This document shows positions 18,163-27,128 of a stretch of 64,000 bases of DNA, in pieces (the stretch's first letter is position 1; the number at the start of each line of letters is the position of its first letter). Position numbers and translations under genes: made by a program. The stretch is from UBA1195 sp045598025 (lineage in GTDB: Bacteria; Bacteroidota; Bacteroidia; Bacteroidales; WCHB1-69). The notes below the pieces were generated by a model that was given only the letters and a program-made list of their open reading frames with translations, did not search any database and was not told the origin of the DNA. Location of the stretch: NCBI GenBank assembly GCA_045598025.1, contig JAZLLH010000060.1:1-64000 (forward strand), given 5' to 3'.

Positions 18163-19344
18163 CTACCTTTTATTCTGCATATTCAATTCGGTAAAAATCC
18201 GGGTAGTGGAAGCATAATGATCCGAAGCCTTCTTTCGGATGACATTATGCCCCCAGGGTTCCAGTGTGCCGGAACAGAAGATGTAGTCAATCCGGAAACG
18301 AAGCAGGCGGTTCATCACAAAGGTATTGCCTCTACCTACACCGCTGCTGACAAAAGAATCCGTCAAACGACGACTGAAACTTCGGTAGGTATAAGACCAG
18401 GGAGTATCGTTGAAATCTCCACACAAAATAACCGGATACGGAGATTGATCTACGTGGGCTACAATGGTATCCACCTGTTTGCAACGCACATCATAGGCCG
18501 CTTTCAATTTCTTCAGGATGCGCTTGGATCCCGCTTTCAGATCCTCTTCCTGAGGAGAAGCATCCACCGTAGTGACACTGAGGGCAAAACGGTAATCTTC
18601 CTCTTGGAAACGTATAGACTGCAGATGCAGATTGTAGACTCTGAAGGTATCGACTCCTATGAGAATATCGGCATACAGGGCCGAACGGCGGTCCAAAATG
18701 CCGGGGACTCCGATATAACCGGATTGAAGTACAGGATATTTGGATAGGATGACATTTCCCAAATAATGTCTCGATTCAGGCAATGTGGAAGGAACAATGT
18801 TTACATGCTCCGGTAACTGTTTCCGCAAAAGGGAAGTCGTAGGAAAGCGGGTGTCGGATGTATGATAATACTCCTGCAGGCACAGTATATCCGGCTTTTC
18901 GTCCGATATGATGTTCAGCATGCTATCCCTGTAATCCGTACACAAAGAGGGATCTTCAGCCGATTTTCCCTTGTAGATACCGAAAAGCTGCACATTGTAG
19001 GTCATGATGTCCGTACGCAGCATTTTCTGATACGGCAAGTCGGAGGCCACTCCGGAATAAGGATAATAACGCATCAGGTAGGGAATTCCTGCTATGACGG
19101 TCAAAAACGGCAGCAAGAAAAAAAGATGCCGCTGCACCAACCAGTATACAATACACAACAAATTGATAATCAAAATATATGGATACATCAAACCGGATAG
19201 GGCGATGATCAGGCTGCGGTCTGGAGAAACAAAATCAGCTAAATACGACAATATTAGCAGCAGGACTGAAAAAACGGTAAACAACAGCATCAACAGGTTC
19301 CACCAACTAAAACTTTTTTTATGAGAGAACTTTTTCGAAGCCAT
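18163..19344 (-). CDS. Membrane-anchored endonuclease/exonuclease/phosphatase-family protein
   Basis: The 393-residue protein starts with about three hydrophobic helices (residues about 15-80). A DNase-I-like EEP domain follows from residue 105, with the motifs DILCLQEYY (metal-binding Glu), GDFNDTPWSYTY (GDxND), and SDHYAS near the end (catalytic His). Members of this membrane-bound Bacteroidetes group are of unknown substrate; the fold covers nucleases, phosphoinositide phosphatases and sphingomyelinases. It lies 2 bases after the rhomboid gene and is probably in one operon with it. A short palindrome, GTAGATATCTAC at 18155-18166, lies in the convergent junction with the glycosyltransferase gene. 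Confidence 0.85.
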   Translation of the reverse strand: MASKKFSHKKSFSWWNLLMLLFTVFSVLLLILSYLADFVSPDRSLIIALSGLMYPYILIINLLCIVYWLVQRHLFFLLPFLTVIAGIPYLMRYYPYSGVASDLPYQKMLRTDIMTYNVQLFGIYKGKSAEDPSLCTDYRDSMLNIISDEKPDILCLQEYYHTSDTRFPTTSLLRKQLPEHVNIVPSTLPESRHYLGNVILSKYPVLQSGYIGVPGILDRRSALYADILIGVDTFRVYNLHLQSIRFQEEDYRFALSVTTVDASPQEEDLKAGSKRILKKLKAAYDVRCKQVDTIVAHVDQSPYPVILCGDFNDTPWSYTYRSFSRRLTDSFVSSGVGRGNTFVMNRLLRFRIDYIFCSGTLEPWGHNVIRKKASDHYASTTRIFTELNMQNKR

Positions 19345-19346
19345 AG

Positions 19347-20504
19347 TTACCAGTTCGTTTCTTTATTACTGCTTTTGAAAAGAAAATCCTTCTCTTCCTC
19401 CGTGAGATTCTGATAACCGGATTTGGACACCTTGTCCAGAATCTCGTCAATGCGACGGCGGTTTTCTGCCCGTTCACGGTTGAATTCTTCGTCCGTTTTC
19501 GGACGGCGGGAAGATTCGGCATGCATGGACCGGCTGGAACGACGAGCCTCTCTTCTTTCCCTTCTGCGCTCCAGAAACTGTTGCCACCGATCCTTCCATG
19601 CGGCACCGTCTTCTGAAAAATCATCATCATAGGTGTCGTAATAACCGTAAGATTCTCCCTCACGGTCTTTTTTTCGCCACCACCATATCAGCAACAGACC
19701 GAAGACCATGCCACCCAAATGGGCAAAATGGGCCACTCCGTCGGCCGTTCCGAAAATACCGGAACCCAATTCGATCAGACCGAAAATCAGGACAAACCAC
19801 TTGGCTCGGATAGGGAAAAGGAAATAGAGATACACTCTGTCGTTAGGGAATAACACTCCGAAGGCCAGCAACAAACCGTATATGGAACCGGAAGCTCCGA
19901 CAATGTTGGGGATCCCGGCATAATAATCCATATAATTATTCAGGAAACGGTTCACTTCCTCAATGGCATTCACATTTTGGGGTTGCTGGGACAAAATGCC
20001 GACATTCTGACGGAATACGGCAAACTGATCCCATATATCGCCGGATTGCGGATTGAGCATGAACTGGTGGTTTTGCAACAAACGGGACAGATGTTCCACA
20101 TCCGTTGACTGTATGCAGGACTGTATCAAAGCCATATCCGGTCCCAATTGCACTGATACTATCAGATAGTGGGTCAGGGCCGCTCCTATCCCGGTCAGGA
20201 TGTAGTAAACGATAAAACGGCGACCTCCCCAATAATTTTCAATGACAGAACCGAACATCCACAATGCAAACATATTGAAAAACAAATGCTCGAAATTCGC
20301 ATGCATGAACATGTATGTGAGGAACTGAAAAGGATAGAAATGGGAGGAACGCATATAATGCAGTCCCATCAAATCATTCAGGTCGAATCCGAATGCACTC
20401 TTGAGTGCCCACATGGCGAAATAACACAGAGTATTGATAATCAATAGATTCTTTGTTACCACTGGCAGAAAGGAAAACCGACCGGGTGAATAGGTGTCGC
20501 TCAT
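19347..20504 (-). CDS. Rhomboid family intramembrane serine protease
   Basis: The 385-residue protein has the rhomboid fold with HANFEHLFFNMFALW in the first conserved helix, the catalytic serine motif GASGSIYG (Ser205) and the catalytic His262 in HFAHLGG. It cleaves membrane proteins within the lipid bilayer. An insertion of about 75 residues (about 120-195) between the early helices and the serine is hydrophilic, a feature seen in Bacteroidetes rhomboids. The C-terminal tail of about 100 residues is highly charged (ERRRERREARRSSRS) and cytoplasmic by the positive-inside rule. The ATG at 20504 (MSDTYSPGRF) was chosen; the longer frame begins with TTG and would lie at the transcription start. 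Confidence 0.92.
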   Translation of the reverse strand: MSDTYSPGRFSFLPVVTKNLLIINTLCYFAMWALKSAFGFDLNDLMGLHYMRSSHFYPFQFLTYMFMHANFEHLFFNMFALWMFGSVIENYWGGRRFIVYYILTGIGAALTHYLIVSVQLGPDMALIQSCIQSTDVEHLSRLLQNHQFMLNPQSGDIWDQFAVFRQNVGILSQQPQNVNAIEEVNRFLNNYMDYYAGIPNIVGASGSIYGLLLAFGVLFPNDRVYLYFLFPIRAKWFVLIFGLIELGSGIFGTADGVAHFAHLGGMVFGLLLIWWWRKKDREGESYGYYDTYDDDFSEDGAAWKDRWQQFLERRRERREARRSSRSMHAESSRRPKTDEEFNRERAENRRRIDEILDKVSKSGYQNLTEEEKDFLFKSSNKETNW

Positions 20505-20603
20505 TTTTGCGTTTTCTTTTTGCAGATTCTCATTCTCTACTTGCCCTTGATTTCCGGATAAAACAGTGAATCTGCACAACGATCTTGCCCGGAAAATTGA
20601 ACT

Positions 20604-20612
20604 GCAAAATTA
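20604..20612 (-). promoter_or_regulatory. -7 promoter element for the rhomboid-EEP operon
   Basis: TAATTTTGC on the minus strand, about 100 bases before the ATG at 20504. Confidence 0.5.
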
Positions 20613-20707
20613 CAAACTATATTGATATCCTCGTCACAAGTTGGCTGTTTTTTCCCGATAATGATGATTTTTTTCTATTTACAAGGGTTCTGTATTCATA
20701 TTTTAAG

Positions 20708-20716
20708 TACTTTTGC
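20708..20716 (+). promoter_or_regulatory. -7 promoter element for the lipoprotein at 20759
   Basis: TACTTTTGC on the plus strand, 42 bases before the start codon. Confidence 0.65.
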
Positions 20717-20758
20717 AATCGCTAATTTTATTTTTTTTAACTATTATTTTTTGTACTT

Positions 20759-21343
20759 ATGAAAAAAAATCTGTTTACAATCATTCTGCTGTCCGTAGCA
20801 TTGGTATGCAGCACTTCCTGCAACAAGGAGGAGGGAAAAAATGAAGAAAAAAAATTCGGAGTTCCTACTCCTAGCGAAAATGTAGATTATCAACTGCGTG
20901 TATATCTCACCGAGACACAACTCCACTATCTGAATTGCGATATCACCGTCAATGTGCCGGGTAAAGAAGAACAGACCTTTGACCTGAAAACCACGGATTG
21001 TCACATGGACATCGCTGACCCTGACATTGATGAGAACATCATCGGTTTGTCCGGCATAGTAGACCCCCAGCCTCAAATTTATGTATGTACTTTCGACTAC
21101 AACGGACTCCCGGCCGGTGAAGCCAAAGCCAGAGTGAATTTTGGCCGTAACACCGTTGAATGCGAAGACTCTACGGAAACCGTGGACATCGTCCTAGGAG
21201 CTCTTTGGAGAGCAAGAGCACAAGGCCAAAGCTACAGACAGATGGGAAGCGACAACAGCGTATACGGAGGTGTGTATGTCCGGAATCTGGAAGAATTCCT
21301 CCAGACCGTTGGAAGTTCCTTTGAAACGACATTCAGTTTTTAA
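20759..21343 (+). CDS. Lipoprotein of unknown function
   Basis: I do not recognise this 194-residue family. A lipoprotein signal is clear: MKKNLFTIILLSVALV followed by STSC (Cys20) and a charged NKEEGKNEEKK tether. The rest is predicted to be a beta-sandwich (YQLRVYLTETQLHY, DITVNVPGKEEQTFDLKT, QIYVCTFDY), ending in a Tyr/Arg/Ser-rich region (ARAQGQSYRQMGSDNSVYGG). It stands alone between its own promoter and a strong hairpin about 105 bases downstream. It is probably anchored in a membrane facing the periplasm or the surface. Confidence 0.78.
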   Translation: MKKNLFTIILLSVALVCSTSCNKEEGKNEEKKFGVPTPSENVDYQLRVYLTETQLHYLNCDITVNVPGKEEQTFDLKTTDCHMDIADPDIDENIIGLSGIVDPQPQIYVCTFDYNGLPAGEAKARVNFGRNTVECEDSTETVDIVLGALWRARAQGQSYRQMGSDNSVYGGVYVRNLEEFLQTVGSSFETTFSF

Positions 21344-21449
21344 ATCCTACCAACACTATAATCCAGCGCTAAAGTTTGCGCGACTGCTTGTCAAAGGATT
21401 TAGCCATTTGCTGGTTGAATTTAGGTTTTAAAATAACAAACACTAAAAC

Positions 21450-21490
21450 AAAAGGATAAGCCATATAAAAGGCTTATCCTTTTATAATAT
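21450..21490. terminator. Strong intrinsic terminator, possibly bidirectional
   Basis: A perfect 13-base-pair stem (AAAAGGATAAGCC / GGCTTATCCTTTT) with an 8-base loop ends in a T-rich tract on the plus strand and has A-rich sequence on the other side. It follows the lipoprotein gene by about 105 bases. Confidence 0.85.
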
Positions 21491-21759
21491 TCTGTCCTGA
21501 TAAAGTCTGTTCAGATATCTGTACTGTGTTATGGAACAAGCAAAACAAGGCGGAGCCCAAAAGCGTTGAAGTAATAGCCTGGATGGAGGTGCCGTTGTAG
21601 TAGTGCCTGGTGTAGTTGCCGGATGACTTGTTGCATTTCATGTGCTGGATTTTCAAATTGCAAAGGTTCAGCATTTTTCCATATCATTTCGCACATTTGT
21701 GCGGAAATATGAAAAATATTTTCAGCAATGAGGGGAAGGAAAGTAATTCGTATTTTATG

Positions 21760-21768
21760 TACTTTTGC
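21760..21768 (+). promoter_or_regulatory. -7 promoter element for the secreted protease
   Basis: TACTTTTGC, 44 bases before the ATG at 21813; the longer frame starts with a TTG within this box. Confidence 0.65.
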
Positions 21769-21812
21769 AAATTGAATTTTGCAGAAAAAAGGATTTTATT
21801 TTGAAACATCAA

Positions 21813-23408
21813 ATGAATTTCAGATACTATGCATGGGGCTTGCTGCTGATACTGACGGCAGAAATGGAAGCCCAAACAATTTCAGCAGACCGCATGTCCC
21901 GACGATTTTCGGGAGAAGCTGAATTTGTGCGTTTGCAGAAAACAGAAACAATGCACAAGGCGGAGGACGAATTTCTCTATTCTGTAGGCGACCGATATCC
22001 TTCCAGCCTGGATATGGTACAAGATGGACAAAAAGTGGAATTACCGGACGGCAGCACCATATACAGACTAGCCTTCACGGCGCCGAAAGCCCGTTTTATG
22101 GACATATCCTATAAACAGTTTCAAATGCCAGCCGGCGGCTACCTCTATCTTTACCAGCCTGCCACCCGCGCTTACCAAGGGCCCTATACATCTGAAGGCA
22201 TTTCCGATAGTCTGGGATTCAGCACCGACCTGCTGGAAGGTGACAGCATCGAACTGCTGTGCTACGAACCTCGCAGCGGAAAAGGACAGACACGGATTGC
22301 CCTGCATTGTGTCATTGCCGGACAAAAAGCTTTTTTCAACAGCGACGAGACCCCTTCCTGCCTGATCAACACGGCCTGTGAGGAAGCGCAGGCATACCGG
22401 GACATCGTACAATCCGTAGTGCTGATTTACATGGACGGATACCTGTGTAGCGGGACCCTCATCAACAACACGGCCCGAGATGGAACCCCCTACATCCTGA
22501 CAGCCGCCCACTGCATGGAAGACATCTCCTATCCCCAGACTGGAAGCTGGAAATTCTATTTCAACATACAGTCGGCGTCCTGCCAGTCGAACACAGACGG
22601 ACCAAGTCTATACGGTTTTGATTTGCAGGAAATTACAGGATGTAAAATCGTTTCAAAGGGAGAATATTCCGATTTCATGCTACTCCAATTGAACCAGCAG
22701 ATTCCGGATTCCTACAGGGCATACTACTGCGGATGGGACCGCAGAAACAGCGCTCCCAATGGTGTGGTCGGCATACACCACCCGATGGGAGATTACAAAA
22801 AATTCAGCCGAAGTTCGCAAACGCCCACCACAACCAACTGCAGTGCGGTAGGTTACAACCGCATGGCATTCTGGTACTTTTCCTGGGACAGAGGCATCGC
22901 CTTCCCCGGTTCCTCCGGTTCAGGACTTTTCAATGCCAGCACTCAAAGGCTGATCGGAACTTTGACAGCCATCAACAATGTGGGATGCTCCGAATCGCCC
23001 AAATACAGGAACAATTGGTACGGAAAACTGTCCTACCACTGGTTTGCCAATAATGAAAACAAGCGGAACGAACAACTGAAACCCTGGCTGGATCCGATAG
23101 GAAGCGGAGCTCTTTACATGGATGGAAGTTACCGGCAAAGTTTGGGGGCTGCGCAGACATTGCCACAGGCCGGGCACTTGGAAATCTCCCCCAACCCGAG
23201 TGACGGAAAAGTGGTATTGAACGGACCGTGGCAAGGAAGTGCCGAAGGAGAAGTGTACAGCATGACCGGACAAAAAGTTGGCAAATTCCAGCTTTCCCAG
23301 GCAGGCGATGCCACCGATTTATCCTCCCTATCAGAAGGCATCTATCTCATTTTGTTGAAAACGGCACAGGGAATGTACCGTGGAAAACTGCATCTGTTGC
23401 ATCCCTAA
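21813..23408 (+). CDS. T9SS-secreted trypsin-like serine protease (lysyl-endopeptidase-like)
   Basis: The 531-residue protein has an N-terminal signal (cleavage probably after MEA, residue about 20) and a beta-rich prodomain to about residue 195. The chymotrypsin-fold protease domain carries His233 in LTAAHC, Asp287 in YSDFMLLQL and Ser368 in GSSGSG, a complete triad in the right order. Several cysteines (CLINTACEE, CSGT, CSAVGY) suggest disulfides, as in lysyl endopeptidases. The last 75 residues (LEISPNPSDGKVVL ... KLHLLHP) are a T9SS sorting domain. Cleavage specificity cannot be stated. The next gene begins on the base after its stop codon. Confidence 0.92.
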   Translation: MNFRYYAWGLLLILTAEMEAQTISADRMSRRFSGEAEFVRLQKTETMHKAEDEFLYSVGDRYPSSLDMVQDGQKVELPDGSTIYRLAFTAPKARFMDISYKQFQMPAGGYLYLYQPATRAYQGPYTSEGISDSLGFSTDLLEGDSIELLCYEPRSGKGQTRIALHCVIAGQKAFFNSDETPSCLINTACEEAQAYRDIVQSVVLIYMDGYLCSGTLINNTARDGTPYILTAAHCMEDISYPQTGSWKFYFNIQSASCQSNTDGPSLYGFDLQEITGCKIVSKGEYSDFMLLQLNQQIPDSYRAYYCGWDRRNSAPNGVVGIHHPMGDYKKFSRSSQTPTTTNCSAVGYNRMAFWYFSWDRGIAFPGSSGSGLFNASTQRLIGTLTAINNVGCSESPKYRNNWYGKLSYHWFANNENKRNEQLKPWLDPIGSGALYMDGSYRQSLGAAQTLPQAGHLEISPNPSDGKVVLNGPWQGSAEGEVYSMTGQKVGKFQLSQAGDATDLSSLSEGIYLILLKTAQGMYRGKLHLLHP

Positions 23409-24605
23409 ATGGAAACACCCGCCGTTTTTTTTGCCATTCCGGCTATGGAAGAGCCCGAATTGGGCCACACCTTAGAGTGTGTTGCCAAACAGGACTACCC
23501 GGGTCCCATGAAGGTCGCCGTATGCGTCAACCAGCCGCAGAGCGACTATGATACTTCCGTACATGCAGAACGGACGGCTTGCAATGCTGCTACCTGGGAT
23601 CAATTACAGCAAAATCCCTGGAAATTGGAACTGATTCCGATTGACCGTTTCAGCCCGGGTAAAGCCTGGACCGGAAAAAATGCCGGAGTAGGGATTGCGC
23701 GTCAAACCTGCGTAGAAGCGCTTCTGCCCTTTGCTTCCGACTCGGATATTCTGATCAGCATGGATGCTGACACTCTTTTCGACACTGACTACGTGACACG
23801 CATAGTGGAAATCTTTCAGAGAAACAGAAAGACCATCGCTGTCAATCCTCCTTACCACCACTTCCTGAGCGGAAACGAAAGCCGAGACCGGGCCATGTTG
23901 CGTTATGAAATATACATGCGCACCTTCCTTATTCAATTGCTGCGCATCGCTTCCCCTTATGCTTTCACCGCTTTGGGATCGGCCATCTGTTGCCGTATCG
24001 GAAATTACCGTAAAGTAGGCGGTTTTGATGCCAGACAGGCGGGTGAAGACTTTTATTTTCTGCAGAAAATTGTCAAAAGCGGACATCTGGAAGTGGCAGT
24101 TGACTGCTGCGTTTACCCTTCTTCCCGCCTATCCGAAAGGGTACCCTTCGGTACCGGACCGGCCATACGCGATCTGCAGCAGGCCCATCCTACAAACCGA
24201 TACCCTCTGTTTTCCCCTCAGGCTTTTGACGCCATTGCCGAAAGCTACCGTCTCATACCGGAATTGCAGAAAGGTCCCGTCTCTACTCCATTGACTGATT
24301 TCATAGACCAAACCTCCGGACAAAACGGGATATGGGAAAAACTGAGGAAAAACTATCCCGGCCCGGATGCCTTCGCCAAAGCTTTCCACCAAAAAGCGGA
24401 CGGACTGCGGATTTTCCAGTTTCTGCGACATTATGCCGCCACTCATCCAACCTCTGACGAAGAGCTGCTGAAACGCCTGGCTCCTTCCCTTCTGCTTCCC
24501 TCCGATTTTTGTTTCGATACAGCCCCCCTTTCCCTTTTGGAAGAGATACGCCTGCATCTGGAAGCCACGGAAATCCGCAGCCGGAACAAACAATCTGAAA
24601 AGTAA
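23409..24605 (+). CDS. Glycosyltransferase family 2
   Basis: The 398-residue protein opens with VFFAIPAMEEPE and has a GT-A fold: an N-terminal nucleotide-binding part, a DXD-type motif in ISMDADTLFD, and a GGFDARQAGEDFYFLQKI segment typical of GT2 acceptor-side ED motifs. One hydrophobic stretch (about 175-195, FLIQLLRIASPYAFTALGSAICC) may be membrane-associated. The C-terminal 130 residues are a helical region without known match. It abuts the T9SS-secreted protease gene with no gap, so the two are almost certainly co-transcribed. Donor and acceptor are unknown. Confidence 0.85.
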   Translation: METPAVFFAIPAMEEPELGHTLECVAKQDYPGPMKVAVCVNQPQSDYDTSVHAERTACNAATWDQLQQNPWKLELIPIDRFSPGKAWTGKNAGVGIARQTCVEALLPFASDSDILISMDADTLFDTDYVTRIVEIFQRNRKTIAVNPPYHHFLSGNESRDRAMLRYEIYMRTFLIQLLRIASPYAFTALGSAICCRIGNYRKVGGFDARQAGEDFYFLQKIVKSGHLEVAVDCCVYPSSRLSERVPFGTGPAIRDLQQAHPTNRYPLFSPQAFDAIAESYRLIPELQKGPVSTPLTDFIDQTSGQNGIWEKLRKNYPGPDAFAKAFHQKADGLRIFQFLRHYAATHPTSDEELLKRLAPSLLLPSDFCFDTAPLSLLEEIRLHLEATEIRSRNKQSEK

Positions 24606-24615
24606 CGGATTCTTT

Positions 24616-25917
24616 CTACCCTATAGCCGGCTTCAACAGACCGAACAGCAGGCATGCCACCGCAAAGGTTACGGCAATATTGAATCCCTGTGCTGTCAGG
24701 AAAGCTTTGAGCGAAGCCCGGTTTTCTTTGGAGAAAATTTCTTTAAAACGGGTCTCCAGACCTATGCAGACAAAGGCAATGGAAAAGAAAATTCCCTGAA
24801 AATTCTTGGCCAGATCCTTGTAAGCAATATCCGTACCGGGAACTTTACCGCTGAACCAGATACTGAATACAACGGAAGCAATCACCATTCCGACCACGAA
24901 TTTGGGAAAACGATCCCAAATGACCCGACCGGACACTTTCTCCACCTTATCTTTCTGACGGAAGGACCAGTAGAGAGAAATAAGGAAAGCAGCCACTCCG
25001 ATCAGCACATTTTGAGAGGCTTTTACAATAACCGCCGTCTCACCGGCTTCCTCTCCCAATAATCCGCCGGAAGCAGCCACTGCCGCTGTCGTATCTATAG
25101 TACCGCCCATCCAGGCACCGCCGATTTGGGCAATCACGTGAGGATCGTTGAAAAGCAGGGGAAGAATCAGTTTGGCCAGTAACGGCATCAGATACAGCAT
25201 GGGGATGGCAATCACCATGACAAGGGATACCACATAACTCAATTTCTTTTCATCCCCTTTGATGGTTCCACAAGTGGCGATGGCCGCCGAAACTCCACAG
25301 ATGGAAACGGAAGAGGCCAGCATAGTAGCCATTTCATCGTCCACGCCGAAACGTTTGCGGGCCACCCAAAAAGCGAAATACCATACACAGAAAACCACGA
25401 TGAGCGCCTGTCCCAGACCATAGGCTCCGGATTTCATGATTTCACTGAAAATCACTGTAGCACCCAAGCACACAATACCGATTTTAATGTAGAATTCGCT
25501 CTGTATGGCCGGTTTGAGCCAGGCAGGTACTTTGAAGCAATTGCTGACAATCAGACCGAACAGCACAGCAAACAGCACGGATTCCAATCCATACTTCTTG
25601 CAGAAAGGAATACTGGCACACAACTGGGCCAGCATGGTCAACAGAAAAATGACCAGAAAAGACAGGAAAATGCCTTTGACAGGCTTGTGCAGTACCAAGG
25701 CGGAAAAATACACAATCACCAGCAGGAAGACAAATACGTACACTGTGTTCAGCCAAGCCGTAGGCGTGGTTAATCCCTGGATGTTTATCATCTTGGGAAT
25801 ATGGGTAGGAAACAGAACGGCCAAAGCCAGAATCAGAAAGCCGATGAGAACAATCAGCCATTCTTCACCAAACAATTTGGAACAAATACTGCATTTTTTC
25901 ATTTGAGTCATAGTCAT
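24616..25917 (-). CDS. YeiH/UPF0324-family membrane transporter (putative sulfate exporter)
   Basis: This 433-residue protein has about ten to eleven membrane helices and the conserved YeiH-family features: LGATVIFSEI, a SSVSICGVSAAIA helix, IGGAWMGGTIDTTAAVAASG, VKASQNVLIG and a C-terminal RASLKAFLTAQGFN segment. The family is annotated as putative sulfate exporter on limited evidence. It lies 9 bases downstream of a porin gene on the same strand, suggesting an outer/inner-membrane pair for one anion. Starts at 25917, 25911 or 25902 are all possible. Confidence 0.88.
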   Translation of the reverse strand: MTMTQMKKCSICSKLFGEEWLIVLIGFLILALAVLFPTHIPKMINIQGLTTPTAWLNTVYVFVFLLVIVYFSALVLHKPVKGIFLSFLVIFLLTMLAQLCASIPFCKKYGLESVLFAVLFGLIVSNCFKVPAWLKPAIQSEFYIKIGIVCLGATVIFSEIMKSGAYGLGQALIVVFCVWYFAFWVARKRFGVDDEMATMLASSVSICGVSAAIATCGTIKGDEKKLSYVVSLVMVIAIPMLYLMPLLAKLILPLLFNDPHVIAQIGGAWMGGTIDTTAAVAASGGLLGEEAGETAVIVKASQNVLIGVAAFLISLYWSFRQKDKVEKVSGRVIWDRFPKFVVGMVIASVVFSIWFSGKVPGTDIAYKDLAKNFQGIFFSIAFVCIGLETRFKEIFSKENRASLKAFLTAQGFNIAVTFAVACLLFGLLKPAIG

Positions 25918-25926
25918 TTTTATGAA

Positions 25927-26985
25927 TTAAAACTTGTAATTCAGCATCAGCATGATACGATGAGTATCATCCGAAGCATCATTTTCTTTGTTGCCCACTT
26001 GCTGACGTATCAGAGAATAAGAAGCTCTGAACTGCAGAGAAGCGCAAGGCCAGTACTGCAAACCCAGGCTGCAGACCTTTTCATCGCTGCTGTTGTCCCC
26101 GACAGGAGAAGGCGTACTGCCTTTGTGGAAAGCATCGTAGCGTAGGAAGGGCATCAGACGCTGTTCCAGATTCCGGCATTGGAAACGAAACCAATAACCT
26201 GCTACGGCATAGTAGCCATCGGTAAACAGGTCAAAAACCGGCACGATAGAGTCGCCATCCACACCGGTTTGAGCCCAGATGTACTCACCACGGACGATCA
26301 GGCGTTCATCCTTCCACTGCAAACCCAAACCCATGCGGTCGCGGGTGCGTCCGTCGTTGTAAGTTCCGCTGTAGAGAGAAGCAGACAAGGTCAGAGGCTC
26401 CAGCATGGGATGGATATCAAGGCGGCCCACGATATCCTTTTGCTTGTTGTTGTCCAATCCATTGGGACCGTTTCCGTTAAAAATTCCCAAACTGTATTCC
26501 ACAATATGGAACGGCTTTTCGTCGCCTACTTCAAACAATTTTCCACTTGCCATCACACCGATGTCACGGCCCAGTTTTCCGACCCCACAGACGTCGCTGT
26601 AACCGACCATTTTCGTAATAACATCGCTATAATCACAGGCTTCCAAATCCATGGGGGCAATGGGACTTTCCATGGAAAAAGGTAATTTGTATTGTCCGAC
26701 CTGCAGGCTGAAAGCATCACAACATTTGATTTTTACGTAAGCATCCACCAGCATGGGGCTGTTTCCGAAGTCGCCTTGCACTTTGTACGACAGCCAGTCT
26801 GTCAGATTTCCGGATGCTACCAGACGGGCCCTGCGGATACGGAAACTGGATGTTGTCAGTCCTTCATCCTGAATGTCGGCCTGGTATTGAGTCTGTATCC
26901 AGCCACCGATTTTCAATTTTTGCGACTGCGCATCAACCGACAACAGGCCGGCGCAGATCAGACAAAATAACAATAATTTTTTCAT
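25927..26985 (-). CDS. Outer-membrane porin (Porin O/P family)
   Basis: The 352-residue protein has a signal peptide (MKKLLLFCLICAGLLSVDAQ) followed by the Porin O/P N-terminal pattern KIGGWIQTQYQAD and FRIRRARLVASGNLTDWLSYKVQGDF, then repeated amphipathic strands ending in HRIMLMLNYKF with C-terminal Phe, the usual outer-membrane barrel ending. Members of the family include the phosphate- and pyrophosphate-selective porins of Pseudomonas; substrate here is unknown. It is first in a probable operon with the YeiH-type transporter and is divergent from an AraC-type regulator gene, which may control it. Confidence 0.9.
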   Translation of the reverse strand: MKKLLLFCLICAGLLSVDAQSQKLKIGGWIQTQYQADIQDEGLTTSSFRIRRARLVASGNLTDWLSYKVQGDFGNSPMLVDAYVKIKCCDAFSLQVGQYKLPFSMESPIAPMDLEACDYSDVITKMVGYSDVCGVGKLGRDIGVMASGKLFEVGDEKPFHIVEYSLGIFNGNGPNGLDNNKQKDIVGRLDIHPMLEPLTLSASLYSGTYNDGRTRDRMGLGLQWKDERLIVRGEYIWAQTGVDGDSIVPVFDLFTDGYYAVAGYWFRFQCRNLEQRLMPFLRYDAFHKGSTPSPVGDNSSDEKVCSLGLQYWPCASLQFRASYSLIRQQVGNKENDASDDTHRIMLMLNYKF

Positions 26986-27011
26986 GGTTTGACATATTTA
27001 TGTTTTGAGAT

Positions 27012-27020
27012 GCAAAAGTA
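27012..27020 (-). promoter_or_regulatory. -7 promoter element for the porin-transporter operon
   Basis: TACTTTTGC on the minus strand, 27 bases before the porin start. Confidence 0.7.
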
Positions 27021-27116
27021 ACTTTTCCCAGACAAAGCAGAGTCAGTTTTTGAAACAAAAACTGTAAAGAAAAAAATTATTACTGTCATATATTGCACAA
27101 GTATTTCATTTTTTAG

Positions 27117-27125
27117 TACTTTTGC
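27117..27125 (+). promoter_or_regulatory. -7 promoter element for the AraC-type regulator
   Basis: TACTTTTGC ends only 3 bases before the ATG at 27129, so transcription should begin at or near the start codon and the mRNA is probably leaderless, or translation begins at the second ATG at 27135. Confidence 0.7.
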
Positions 27126-27128
27126 AGC

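Larger units (their letters stand above)
21344..21812. other. Intergenic stretch with a hairpin and no clear gene
   Basis: This 469-base spacer holds a strong stem-loop at 21450-21483 and the promoter of the following protease gene. A minus-strand open frame at 21474-21674 (66 codons, starting MLNLCNLK) runs into the hairpin. I cannot match it to a family and see no promoter word for it, so I do not call it a gene. Confidence 0.55.

Noticed and set aside
18155..18166. Palindrome GTAGATATCTAC in the convergent junction of the glycosyltransferase and EEP genes
   Set aside because: A perfect 12-base palindrome without a loop and without clear T-tracts is more likely chance or a weak terminator; noted only in the gene entry.
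21474..21674. 66-codon minus-strand frame near the terminator
   Set aside because: No recognisable family, no promoter word, and its end runs through the hairpin; a transposase remnant was considered but no motif supports it.
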